Assembly (NCBI GenBank): GCA_014526335.1
Contig: JACTAT010000036.1
Span: 3,432,387-3,496,386, forward strand
Reading direction: 5' to 3'
DNA from: Chrysaora quinquecirrha
Taxonomy: Eukaryota > Cnidaria > Scyphozoa > Semaeostomeae > Pelagiidae
Length of the DNA stretch: 64,000 nucleotides
Shown: piece by piece, positions 1-51,100 of the stretch
Layout of the letters: each line of letters starts with the position of its first letter
Numbering within the stretch: position 1 is the first letter of the stretch
Position numbers and translations under genes: made by a program
Notes under the pieces: generated by a model
What the model was told of the DNA's origin: nothing
The model's input: only the letters and a program-made list of their open reading frames with translations
Databases searched by the model: none

Positions 1-408
1 TTCACATGAGCTTTCACCATAATAAAACATATAGAAAACGCTACTATGTTGTAAATAATTGTTGAATTAAAACTGAGACTTCTTCTATTCCCCAATTAAC
101 CCAACTTTGTCCCCCAAGTTCAATGGATAGATAACTTTTTTAATAAAAAAATTGAAATGAGCATCTCCGTCGTTGTTAATAAATAATCAACACTGAATTG
201 GGGAGGGGTGGCAAATACATTTACCCTCATCAGTATATCCTGGTATCTGTCTCGATATATTTTTTCCTTGATCTGATTGTAGTTCATTATAACACGTGGA
301 TCTGCTGTCATAATACGCACAATTTTCCGATCTGACGCATTTAACCAAAAATTTTCATAAATAACAGAAAGAAAAGAGTATAAGGGAACCTGCAAACATT
401 AATGTTAC

Positions 409-15413
<15,005 letters not shown>

Positions 15414-17264
15414 TATTGCTCCGTTGACTTAAATTGAGTAACTGGTTGAAATAAAAGTAGATTAGTGAAACATATGATGTTATTTTGCTTTCTTCAAAAC
15501 CACGAACACGAATCCAAAATCCAATAAAGCAAGCTTCTTGTATTTCCTCCTGAAAGAAGCTTTTGTTCGGCAAAGCGTGACCAAAGTTGTTGTCTTCTTT
15601 ATGTTCTCTTTGACTGAACACCAGAACGAGATTAGCTGGCAGCGTGCGGGATTTGATGATTAATGATTAGGTGATTGGTTGATCGGTGATGCTACTGTTT
15701 CTGTGATTTTCGGAAGTTTTCTGTCTATTTTTTGATCACTGATGCTGATTTAGTGATCATAAAAAAGCATGATATTTTCCACTTATTTTAAATAAGAAAG
15801 ATTTTGACTTTGAGGCTAGGGGAAGATTGGCAATACACTTTTTTTTAATAAGCAACCATTCAATAAGCAACCAAGGCTGAGATTGTGCTAAAATTTCTGG
15901 TGAAATAGCTTTCTTTATACTGTACATCCTTGCAAACTTGTCAGTTACATTGAGAAGCCAGAAAAGAGGCAAAATAAGAGGTTTTAGGGGTACCAGGCAT
16001 TCTGCGACGGCTGAAATCCTAGATATGTTAAGGAACTCTTGAGGGCTGGACCAAAGTCAAGTTGCTTATTGAAAGAAAACATGTATTATGCAATATCTTC
16101 ATGTGGTTTAAACCCATTCAACAACATGAACATTCGTTTTTGTATAAGAATAATCTGACTATAACTGTATATACCTTTTTCTAAAAGTAAAAATAGTCTC
16201 CGAAAACTATCACAAAATTAGGGTCAATTCCTGGAAATTCCCATACAGTATTTTGCTTAGAACAAGTTTCACGAAAATTTCGAACTGTGACAATACCAAT
16301 TGTGCTCAACCCTACTATATGGCTCAGAACACAATTTCTTTTACAAAAATGAGTGTATTTACCCTTCTTGCCCCTTTTTTCACAGCCAACGCAAATTAAT
16401 GGGTCAGTAACGAAACAAAAGTAGGAAAAAAGAGCAAGAAGAGGAAATGGGTCAGTAAGGAAAGTTTTCTAGGACCCCACCCCCTACAGCAATGAGCATT
16501 TTCATTGCCGCTAATGCATTGCAAAACACCCATTTTTATCCCACCTTGCGGGACATTGCCCATGCAATTGTAGAAACAACACTCAGCGAATAAAAAAATC
16601 AAATAAATCAGTGATTTTGTATGACTATGTGATTGCAAACGACTAGATAAGACGATCAAACAATCATACGTCAATGGTCTGTTACAACATGATTATGTGA
16701 TCGTATTAAGTATTAAATCTTAATTGTACAGTACATCCCATCCTAAATAGCTATAAAATATCGCAAGAACTAAATAAGAAAACCTATTTACTCCATATGC
16801 AAATTTCAAGGTACAAATTCAAAAACTTAAGTTAAAAATCTAAAGTTAAAAAAAGTAAAATTGCGTTTATCAAATGCATTGGGGGGTCAAAAAGGTAGAG
16901 GCAAAAAAAGGCGACCACCTCTTATGATCGAAAAAGTCGAAAAGACTACGATTTTGCAAAACTCAATACAATGCACTAAGTGCATTAAAATTCAAGTGCT
17001 AACTGCAGCAAAAACGTGCATTGAATCGCAGCCGGACCGTCGAGAAGTTAGGTGAGCCAGGTAAGTCACTAGGGGAGCTGGGGCCTTAGGAGGGGGCCCA
17101 TAAAAGCAACCAAAGGAAAAACCACGTGGTGCAAAATTAAGAGGGGCCCCTCCGCAGCACAGCTCCTGTGCTTAGCAGATGTCTCGGCGACCATGCATAG
17201 TGCGTGTATGTGCATGATATACTAAATCAAGTAGCTATACTAAAAAATTTTAAAAAGACACGAG
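15414..17264. other. IRE1-GK5 spacer
   Basis: This stretch should hold the IRE1 promoter (near 15414 onward) and the GK5 3' UTR (below 17265). Apart from the TAAGCAAC MITE at 15836-16083 I see no gene, no clear TATA box and no conserved-looking frame. Confidence 0.6.
15836..16083. mobile_element. TA-flanked MITE, TAAGCAAC type (copy 1)
   Basis: It begins TA CACTTTTTTTTAATAAGCAAC and ends GTTGCTTATTGAAAGAAAACATG TA. It is a near copy, inverted, of the element at 32874-33124; both contain the same spurious frame (FWLLNVTDKFARMYSIKKA). It lies in the spacer between IRE1 and GK5. Confidence 0.75.
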
Positions 17265-20200
17265 TTATTTATGAGTGTTATACCAGCCTAGGCTTCTTAA
17301 AGCCGCTCTCTTCCACAGGTTAAAAACCGAGTCATACTTCAACCGTATATCGCTTTTTGGTTCAAATGTTGCCGTAGAATTTCTGAACTGCTTCAGTTCG
17401 TCTTTAGACTTCCATACTCCGGCACCAAGTCCGGCAAAATACGCAGCCCCAATCGCGGACATATCAGAGAATGATGATCTATCAATTTTATGTTCTGTTA
17501 AGCTGGATATAAGCTCCATTACGAAGTCGTTATTCGTTACACCTCCATCAGCCTTTATTGACGAAGTTATCGGCACTCTGATCTCATCAATAACGACCTG
17601 ATAAAGTTGATAAAATCTGAATGCGATTGACTCAAGAACAGCCCGCATTATCTGAGACTTCGATGTGCCTTTCTTCAAACCTAGAAAAGTTAGTTACGGC
17701 TTTATCTCAACGAAAAAATTACAGGGTACAAAACTTTGAGTTGGTAAAAACTCAAAGATAGCGAAAAAGAGTGAAAATATCGTTGGTGGTACTCAAAGGC
17801 AGAAAGGCTTATTTTGCCTGACACTCTCCAGAATATAAACGCGAAGCCCCATGGGGGGGGGGGTCAGAATATCTTGTATCCCCTACAATTTTCTTAACAT
17901 ATCCCCTGTATGTTTTCCCTCCTGTATCCCAGAACTTGGCTTAAAAATATTCTGTACACCCTTTAGGTGGTCCAAAATTATCTGTTGTCCCTTTCATTTT
18001 TTCTGGGAATATCTCATTTCCCTAACACCATAATGGGCCTCAAACACGTCAGAAAAAGACTGAAACGATTGATTAAGGAGAATGGATACCCAGATGCGGA
18101 TTGAAATGCACTAATCAGAAAAATGAAGCTCAAATGGCATTGTATCTTAAACATCAAACAGCTTGCATAAATTGCTGCGTACACTTGTTAAAACCTTTTT
18201 TATCTGACCTGACACTCCTCAAAGTATAATGGTCAGAAAAAGAACAAAACAGATGACTGAGGCAGAATATTGTCCCAGTTGTGGATCAAAAAGAACCAAC
18301 CAGAAAAGTGAAGCTGGATTTGTACAGTATAATCTGGTTTTAACGTACTCGCTTATAACGTACTCTCGGATACCAAATACTGCGGTCCCTTCAAGTACGT
18401 TATAACGGGATTATACTGTATTGTGTTCGAGCACCAATCAGATCACAGGATAAAGTGAGACCACAAGATTTTGGTCTATGTATTACTGACGTTTATACTC
18501 TAAGGAGTGTCAAAAGGAAAAAGCTTTTTTAAGTATGCCTAACAATGCTTGCACTGTTTATCACAATTTTGATATTTCGTATCACTCATAGATTTGTTAT
18601 AAATCAATTTTTGGCACAAATCGGTATCAACATTAACACATCTGTTGGTGTAAGCAGAACATCTTCACAGAAACAGAGATGAAACAAATAATCAAATATA
18701 TTCTAAGACTTACCAATAAGCATAGCTGCTGCATTATGATCATTGAAAGGAACTTGCAAACCATCAAAAGCAGGAACAAAACATAGACCATCACTACTTT
18801 CTACTGAAAATGCCATATCTGATGTTTCTGATACATTGTCAAAGAGCCCAATGTTTTTTGACCATTCAATTGATGGAGCAGTTCCACAACTGTAACCTTC
18901 AGCAATGAAATGTATATCATCTCCAATCTTCCATCCAACAATAGGGTATAATCCTAAATGGGCAATACAAATCAGATCAGATCAGATCAGATAAGACCAG
19001 ACAAGATTAGATATGATGAAATCAGACCAGATTAGATCACATCTATTCAGATCAGATTCAATCACATCAGACAAGATTAGATATGATGAAATCAGACCAG
19101 ATTAGATCAGAACAGATCAGACAAGATTAGATATGATCAAATCAGACCAGATTAGGTCAGAACAGTTCAGATCAGACCAGATCAGACCAGATTAGATATG
19201 AGCAAATCTCAGACCAGATTAGATCAGATCAGATCAGACCAGATCAGACAAGATAAGATATGATGAAATCAGACCAGATTAGATCAGAACAGATCAGATC
19301 AGACCAGATCAGACAAGATTAGATCAGACCAGATTAGATCAGATCAAATCAGACCAGATTAAATCAGATCAGATCAGACCAGACCAGACAAGATAAGATA
19401 TGACCAAATCAGACCAGATTAGATCAGAACAGATCAGATCAGACCAGATCAGACAAGATTAGATCAGATCAAATCAGACCAGATTAGATCAGATCAAATC
19501 AGACCAGATTAAATCAGATCAGATCAGAGCATAGTAGGTCATTCATGAACCAATTGGATCTAGATTACACAAGATTGGATTAGACCAGATCAGAGTGGTT
19601 TCGATCATATCAATCTGGATCAGATAAACAGCTAATCAGATCAGATCAGTCAGGAATCAAAGTTTGAAATGTATTATAAACTAACCAGCAATGGAGGCAT
19701 GTGGGCCCCCCTGTATTCACATCAATAAATGTTCCAGTGCCAAGTGTACAGTTGATATCACCCTCTTCAAAGCAGCATTGGCCAAAAACTGATGCTTGTT
19801 GATCAGCTGCCAAACCAGTGATTGGAAAAGAAGCCCCAAAGATACTTTCTTCTACATCAATCACAAACCCAGATGTGTCAATTATCTTAGGAAATATGGA
19901 CAGTGGAAAATTCAGCACTCTACAGAAAAATTTACTCCATTCCATCATATATGGGTCAAAAATTCCAGTGGAACTAGCATTTGAGAAATCAGTCAAATGG
20001 GATTTCCCACCAGATAATTTCCAGATTAACCAGGTGTCAATTGTGCCAAACATTAAGGTATCATTAAAAGCCTTTTCATAAGCGTCTTGGTTATTTCTGA
20101 GCAGCCAAAGCAGACGCATCGAGGCATGAGCTGCTGAGAATTTAATGACACTTGCAGCTTTGTATCTGTTGTTTCCTGTCAGAGCAAAGAGTATTTTACT

Positions 20201-20629
20201 AACAGCCTGGATACTTCTTAGTGTAAATGAATTATTCCACTCATCTTTCAATGGAGCTGCTCTCAAGTCTTGCCAGCCTATGAACTTATGCAATGGTTTT
20301 CCGGTGGTGCGATCCCAGGTAATAAAAGTACTCCTCTGGACAGATATCCCCATTGCAGTGACATCAAATGCAGTGATTTTTGCAGATTGGAATGCTTCAT
20401 TTATCACATCTTTGAATTGTCCCCAAAGTGTATCAGGATCAATTTCTGTGAACCCTTGTTGTGGATGCTCAACGATAATTGTCTGACTTGCTTTTCCCTT
20501 TTCTCTTCCAAATTCATCGAAAACATAACAACATATCATTGTTGAACCAACATCGACACCGATAATATTTGTAGCGCCAGAGCTAGTAGGCCTATCATGG
20601 CCTTTTCCCGCCATTTTAGTTGCATACAA
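17265..20629 (-). CDS. GK5: GK5-type FGGY carbohydrate kinase (putative glycerol kinase 5)
   Basis: FGGY kinases phosphorylate sugars or polyols with ATP; GK5 is annotated as a putative glycerol kinase and is cytosolic. Three exons: 19686-20629, 18714-18953, 17265-17680. The N-terminal phosphate-binding start NIIGVDVGSTMICCYVFDE, the substrate-side ISVQRSTFITWDR, the CTLGTGTFIDVNTG loop and the C-terminal IKADGGVTNNDFVMELISS all match GK5 rather than classical GK. Removing one G from the G6 run at the end of exon 1 gives an uninterrupted frame of 532 residues with phases 1/1 at both introns, close to human GK5 as I remember it (about 529). A second Met six codons in is an alternative start. 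Intron 1 is about 90% GATCA-type repeat. Confidence 0.93.
18325..18418. mobile_element. 94-bp pogo/Tigger-like mini-element
   Basis: CAGTATAATC at the left and GATTATACTG at the right, both flanked by TA, extend into an imperfect inverted repeat with TTATAACGTACT. The ends and TA target resemble pogo/Tigger-type elements. A half copy starts at 59419 (CAGTATAATCCGGTTATAACG). It lies in GK5 intron 2. Confidence 0.65.
18966..19640. repeat. AGATCAGACC tandem repeat filling GK5 intron 1
   Basis: GATCAGACCAGATTA-type units in a complex higher-order order, occupying about 675 of the 732 nt of the intron. Only about 45 nt at the donor side and about 12 nt at the acceptor side are free of it. Confidence 0.95.
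19686..19725 (-). other. GK5: Apparent +1 frameshift in GK5 exon 1 (G6 run)
   Basis: On the minus strand the run after VNT reads six Gs (about 19705-19710 on the plus strand). As written the frame continues through an atypical TCLHCW. One G fewer yields GPHASIAG, which fits the family consensus, and leaves the donor G|GTTAG in phase 1, exactly what exon 2 (GA TTA TAC, Leu-Tyr) needs. Homology and splice phase therefore agree that the run should have five Gs. Confidence 0.8.
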
Positions 20630-21224
20630 CTTGCAAGACTTAGTATAAAATAATATAAACGACTGCTTATTACCGATTTAAAACGAATAATTATTTTGCT
20701 TTGGTCTAAACCTTTAAAAATTTGTATACCATCTTATTCTCTATCGCCATCCAACTGGGCTTTTTTAGCACAATCTCAATGATATATAACAACAGGCGTC
20801 GGCCAATATTCCAAATCTGCCGACATTTACATTCTACCTCTTTCTCGTGAGTTTATTGGGCATGGTCATTGATGGAATCGTGGAACGGAAGTGTGGAAGA
20901 TGGAAACAAAAAAGGATTGGACGGGGCATGGAAGAACATAGAAAACATCGAAAAAGTACTTTTAGGCTCCCAATTTAAGTTGCGATCTCCCAACGCTAAT
21001 GTGTTATTGAAAATTTTTCATCCAAGCGCTCTTTCTAGGCCTATTTTTAGCAATGGCACATGACAGGGATATTTGCTGAAACATTTACCAAAATTCTACA
21101 CTTTTCTGCATTGGTATACATTGGTATCGGCAAAGAAGTGACTCCAAATTTGGCTGTTTTTCTAGCCTCAAATTTGGCTGTTTTTCTATACTATTCTTAG
21201 GGCAAAAAATATAGTTAAAATTAA

Positions 21225-21333
21225 GCAACTTCTAAGCAACTTTTGCTACTAAAAGGTGGCCATAAGAGGTCCAAAAATAAGCAACTTTTTGAACTAGGCC
21301 CGAGGGAAGTTGCTTATAAAAAAAAACTGCGTG
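21225..21333. mobile_element. Right end of a TAAGCAAC-type MITE
   Basis: Three TAAGCAAC words are followed by TTTTTGAACTAGGCCCGAGG and the terminal GTTGCTTATAAAAAAAAACTGCGTG before TA. No left end was found, so this is a solo end or a truncated copy. It lies just downstream of the membrane-protein stop codon, between that gene and GK5. Confidence 0.6.
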
Positions 21334-21392
21334 TACTGAATTATTGAACTATAGATAAAACAATATTGAGTAAAATTAAGACAAAAAAGCAG

Positions 21393-21397
21393 TTTAT

Positions 21398-21398
<1 letters not shown>
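21393..21398 (-). terminator. Poly(A) signal AATAAA overlapping the stop codon
   Basis: On the minus strand the reading frame of the membrane protein ends TGT TGA, and the last A of TGA is the first A of AATAAA. If used, the 3' UTR would be only about 15-30 nt. No other AATAAA was noticed immediately downstream, though I did not search the 3' flank exhaustively. Confidence 0.5.
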
Positions 21399-45899
<24,501 letters not shown>

Positions 45900-48147
45900 C
45901 GTTATCGCAACGCAAAACCAATTATCTGCAGAGCAAAGTCTTGATAATTTATAACAATAAATAGTCGGCGATTTTTGGAAAGAATCTATCTGAGAAGTCC
46001 CGATGAAGTCCGGCGTGCAGACCTCAAAAACAAATCTCTTTATATGAGAACTCTTGGTTTGGATTTCAATTTACATGGCTCGCTGCATTTTGGAGGGATA
46101 TTCCCTTTCAGATTTATGATTCCCCTTTACAAAGAAAGATTAAATATTTATTTCAATTTTCAATAACACACAGAGGATATGTCAATTCTCATAGTGTCTC
46201 AGCTCAAACAACCAGTAAGAATTCAAATTTGAAAAAAATTCTAAGAAATAGCGATGGAGAGTTCCGGGTTCGAAACAAAGGAATCATCCATGTCATGGAA
46301 ACACCATTGAAACTCTCTAGGCTATCTTTAAAACACGGAATAAGGAACAATGGCGGAATAAAGTTCAAAAAAGTTCAAGCCATTATTGGAATTTCGAATA
46401 TAAAGACGAAATCTGAAATGCAATGTGTTTAAAAAAATAAAAATAAAAATAAAATCGTTTGGCCAGGACATTAGAACATTTTTTGCACTATAGATTTCGT
46501 CTTTACACCTTTACAGTATACTGTACTCGACACTCCAATCAACAATAACTTATCTGTCACTCCATCGTTCAGTCGTTCCCTCATTCCGTGTTTTAAAGAT
46601 TCTGTTCAACGTTCACAATGTAAATTCAAAAACAAAAACAAGTATTTCGTGGTATTATATATTTCCTTGTAATTCAAATGCAAGCACATGCTTGTCTGCA
46701 TGCAAAGTCGCAGACTTTGCAGAAGAGTCCGATCTGCACGCTGGCTGCTGCAACCTACGCAGCCTTCAGCACAAAGCAAATGGAACCTGGAACCTGGAAT
46801 TTTGAAATGGAATTCTGGAACTCGGAAATCGGAGTCAACTTTCGGGAACTCTGAATCAGAACATGCAATGATAAGAATCTACATCCTGACTGATTCCAAA
46901 TTACACATTTTATGGTGCGTTCTTTTGGGACTTTATCTCTTTTGAATTCTTAAAAGGTACAGACTCCAAAAGACGCTCTTTCGTGAAAAACGGAAGACTT
47001 TGGAAAAGCTCATTTGATTCCACTTGAAAGCGAGAATCTCTGCGAAATTCGCGAAATCTTCCAGCTTTGGAGTTAGGAGAGTTCAGACACAGGGAAGGCT
47101 GTCTAAGCCATCTAAGCGTCCATCTCTGGAAAACCTCTAGAAAAATAAGCGAGAAAAACAGAGCTCAAAATACAAAAGAACCAACCCTTAGATTCTGAAT
47201 TTTGGTTGTAATTGTTTGTTACGAGTAGTCCATGTAATGATATGTATTCAGTCAACAAATGAAGCAAGGATAATAGGGAGATAGAGGACAAGGGATGGGA
47301 AATGGAGATGAGCTCCGAGCTATTGTGTGAAAAGTCTGCGATCCACTTAAGGTCAATTTTAACTTGCTTATTTGCTTCTTGAAAATATAACATTTTACAT
47401 TCAAGACTCTGCGTTAATTTGTTTTCACGGAATTTCAATCTAAGCATAGAGTTGTAATTTTGTCAAGAAGATTCCGGTCACAGCTAGTCAGTGCGCAGAC
47501 TCTACTTGTTCACGTCAATCCAACTGAACGTTCGGTCATTTAGAGGGTCTGCGCGCAAGCTAGGTCACAGCCTCATTCTCTATATCCATACTCATTACCA
47601 CAAGCCATTGAAACTCCGAGATGCTACAAATTTCCCAACCCCAATAATTTAGACCCCCGATCCTCCTTGAATTTTTAAAAAAGGCTCACCCTCCTCCCCG
47701 TTCATCACGACCCCCGTTCACTTGGCACTGAAAAGTACTCGAGTTACGCAGAAATCAGACCGAGAAAAAATGACACGAATCCAAAAGATCCATACCTTTC
47801 GGGTACGACATGGGTACGACTTCATTGCGTTTACATAGGAACGGACCGGGAATGGATCCAGGAACGGATCCAAATGGATCCGCGTTTCTAGTGATGCAAA
47901 AAGATACGATCTCGTTCCCAAAAAGGAACGGATCCATCCGTACCTTGCTAAACAAAATACCTATCGTTACCTTTTGGGAACAGATCCACTCAGATGTGTA
48001 AACGGGGTCCGGTATCCGGACTGAAACAGAACCTTGCTGCTCTTATAAAAAGGGTGAATAATATAATTAAAGTGTTTGATTATTAAAACAAATTTTCATA
48101 ATTCAATTCATTCGTTATCAAAAACCGGCGTCCACTATATTGTTTAT
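45900..48147. other. Spacer between DRG2 3' end and the membrane-protein start
   Basis: It should contain the promoter of the membrane-protein gene and the DRG2 3' UTR. Only the GGATCC-rich repeat at 47755-48012 and short non-conserved frames are seen. No RNA gene was found. Confidence 0.55.
47755..48012. mobile_element. GTGTAAACGGGGTC-ended repeat, GGATCC interior
   Basis: The right end is GTGTAAACGGGGTC. The interior is full of GGATCC and GGAACGGATCC words (AATGGATCCAGGAACGGATC). It belongs by its end to the same group as 32041-32425 but has a different internal word. It lies just downstream of the DRG2 stop codon. Confidence 0.5.
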
Positions 48148-51100
48148 CTATTTCTTCATGACTTGTATAACATCTTCGTCATTTACGAGATGGGAAATTC
48201 CTACCCTTTGAGGGCTGAATTTCGTACTTGTACCCTTGGAGAAAGAAAGCAAAAAGTTGAAATTTTGATTGCAACGTTTTCAACGCGGCACCACGATAAG
48301 GCCTACTTATTTCTAATAGCAGTACAGACCTCAGTACTCAGTACTGCACTGAAAGTTGAGTCACAATTTGAGGAACAGGGTACTACAAAAGCGTGCCTTG
48401 TCAAAACAAAACAGATTCTGTAGCTAGATACATCAGTTTTACTACGCAACAATGGTTGCACCAGCAAATCAGCTAGGGATGGGTCCTGAAGGCCCATAAG
48501 TTTGTGTTTTAAATAGGGAGAATTGACGCAGTGAAGTCTACTATTTTGAAAGGGCCTCTCTTTGAAGTTGTTTTAGCCGCGGCTAGACGCACAACTTTTT
48601 GCTTGAAATGGCGACAGGACATGATTAATTGTCACTGCTACCGTAAAAACTGAAAGTCGCACGTGTAGCCAGGATGGATTTTAGAACAAAATGTTCTGCG
48701 TATTTAATAAGAACAGTCGCTGAACATTGATTTGGTAAAACCTTTTGCGACATATCATGGCTTGTCGCTAATAATGTCGCAGCGTGTAAGCCGGATTTTT
48801 GCACTGGCGACGCAACACATTGCATTGTTTTTCGCGCGTCTTCCTGGAAACTTTCTAGGACCCATTCTTCTTATCGTGTAAGTTGACTGTCGTGAACTTT
48901 TGTCGCAGCACTTTTGCCGCAGCGTGTAGTCACCTCAAGAATTCTCAGACTGGACATTTTCAGGTGTGTCGCGTCGACTGAACAGGTTGAAAGTGCAGCC
49001 GGGACTTTAGAGACTCACCTAAAGGCTCGCGTAAAGGGAATGCCCCGTGGCTTCTGTTTACTTTGAACGGCTGCTATACTTTGAATGTCCATAATCTTGA
49101 AGGACGCTCAATTCACTTTTCAAAAACTAGTTAATAAAAAAAATAATTGAAATCCTTGTCAACTTACCCAAACAAGTGCATATTTGAACTGATCAACCAA
49201 CGTTCTATGAATTCTGTGACACTAATAAGCAAAATAAAAAATTTAAACAGAAATTGACCGGTGGTCTAATTTGATATAGAATTTGAAGAATTGACCTACA
49301 GTACATGATCGGTAGTCCTCATGGCTGAGGATCTAGTTTGGAAAGGAGAAAAGTTTGAGATATAGAAATTCAAGATACGGAGAAAAATTAAATGGCAGTG
49401 ACCGGAATGTCCAATTGAGCAGGACTTCAGTTTGAGATAGAGAGAGGCAAGAGGTTCGAGAAAGAAGGTAGTCGGGATAGAGAGAGCTGACCGTAAACAC
49501 CTTCCGAAATGAGAAAATAAGGTTTTAGACCCAGGGGGTTCTTCCACGATGCGGTTGGGTACATATGAGCCGCTCATTCGGATAGGGGTTTTGTCGATCT
49601 TAGGTATCCTTTCAGGTATATTTTGTCCTGCTTTTGGTACACATTCGGGTGTCATTTTTGTCTCGGGTATCCTATCAGGTCATATTTTAATTGTGGTATC
49701 GTTCGGGGTCGATTTTCAATTTCGAATACAACTCTCGGCGGCCTTGAGCCATCCCCAGTATACTGTACAAAAGATCACCTCAAAGATCGAGGTTATGACG
49801 TCAATCTGTATGACCGCTATTTAGTCCAGGTATCTTTCCGGGTTTGTATTTCACGACATTTGGTATCCATTCCTGAGTCATGTTCACGATCTGTGGGTAT
49901 CCATTCGGGTGTACGTTTTGACCCCATAGAGGCTCACATGTACCTAGTTTTTAGGGAAACCCCCCCCTGGGGTTTACTTACAACATGCTCGATTGAAGCT
50001 CCAGTTCGCATAATAATGGCATCTGAGAAGTCGGGTGGATCTACAAAGTATCAAAATTATTGTATTAGACATGATAGTCACCACTTATCATGACAAGCCT
50101 TCGATATTTAGTAGGGCAACGTTTCGGGAGAGATCCGTCTCCCATTATTGAACAATGAGAAATGTGATTTCTTTCCTATTTATTGCAAAGGTCGGATCGA
50201 AAAGTGTGAAATTAATAAATTTCCTCTATCTTTACTCGAATATATTCACTCTATCAAAATTATTGTTTGTACAACAGCTAATGGTGAATATAAGCAGAAT
50301 ACAGCGGATGGTCAAAGTAAGTTGCCCAGTTGCTGCGGACGCTTTAGAAGTGATTTTAGAAGTCACATTTTGTTTTTAACTCAAGTTGTTCCGAGACAGT
50401 AGAAAATTCTGACCTCAATTTTACCCCAATGTGGCCCTAATTGGGTCTAACTCAGCTAGCTCGCGGTGTCAGGAGCTGAGGCCCACCAGCCAATGTAGTG
50501 TCACAGCGTCACAGCGAACAAGATCGAGGACTCGTTAGTTCTATCTCGTAAATATACGCTTTTTTTGTAAAGAACCACTTTATAAGGAACCTACATTAAG
50601 AAGGCCCGGAAATTTAAAGAACTTATACTACTAAAGAGAAAATCGCTAAAGAACTTTTCAATGTTCAATGTTTTTATCACTGCAAAAATCAAGAGTTGGA
50701 AAGCCGGTTCCATTCATCTGCAGCCCAAAATCACATAAATTGTACGTTACGCATGTATCAAATGTTTCCTCAACTGATCCCAAGCTTTGCTTACAAGCAA
50801 ATGTCCCTGTATAATAGTCATGACACTGAATGTGCGGTAACAACTAAGGAACTATTAAGGAAGTTTTGGAACTACAAGCAAGGAACCAACAAAATAAGGA
50901 ACTTTAAGAACTAGGCCTTGAGCTAGGTTCTTTATAAAAAACAGCGTGTATATACAGCACTGTACAATGAGGTGGAGGAAACTTCTACTAATACAAACTT
51001 CACTTGCCTCCTCTTTTCTTTGTATAGATTCTCATCATTGCAAGATGCTCCCATATTTTTTCTAGTAGATAGACCAAATTCAAATTCATGTTACAACTGG

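Noticed and set aside
120..395. Minus-strand frame next to the last visible IRE1 exon, with NFWLNASDRK resembling the FW that ends the kinase
   Set aside because: The donor at 409 is phase 2 and no acceptor joins it to this frame correctly. The sequence is A+T-rich and does not continue into RNase-domain motifs, so it is probably intron.
15757..15972. Conserved frame FWLLNVTDKFARMYSIKKA, also near 32960-33120
   Set aside because: The identity is due to the two copies of a non-coding MITE; the frame has no start context or family.
18966..19640. CRISPR-like array of regularly spaced GATCAGACC
   Set aside because: Units are contiguous and variable, without unique spacers, and the host is a eukaryote.
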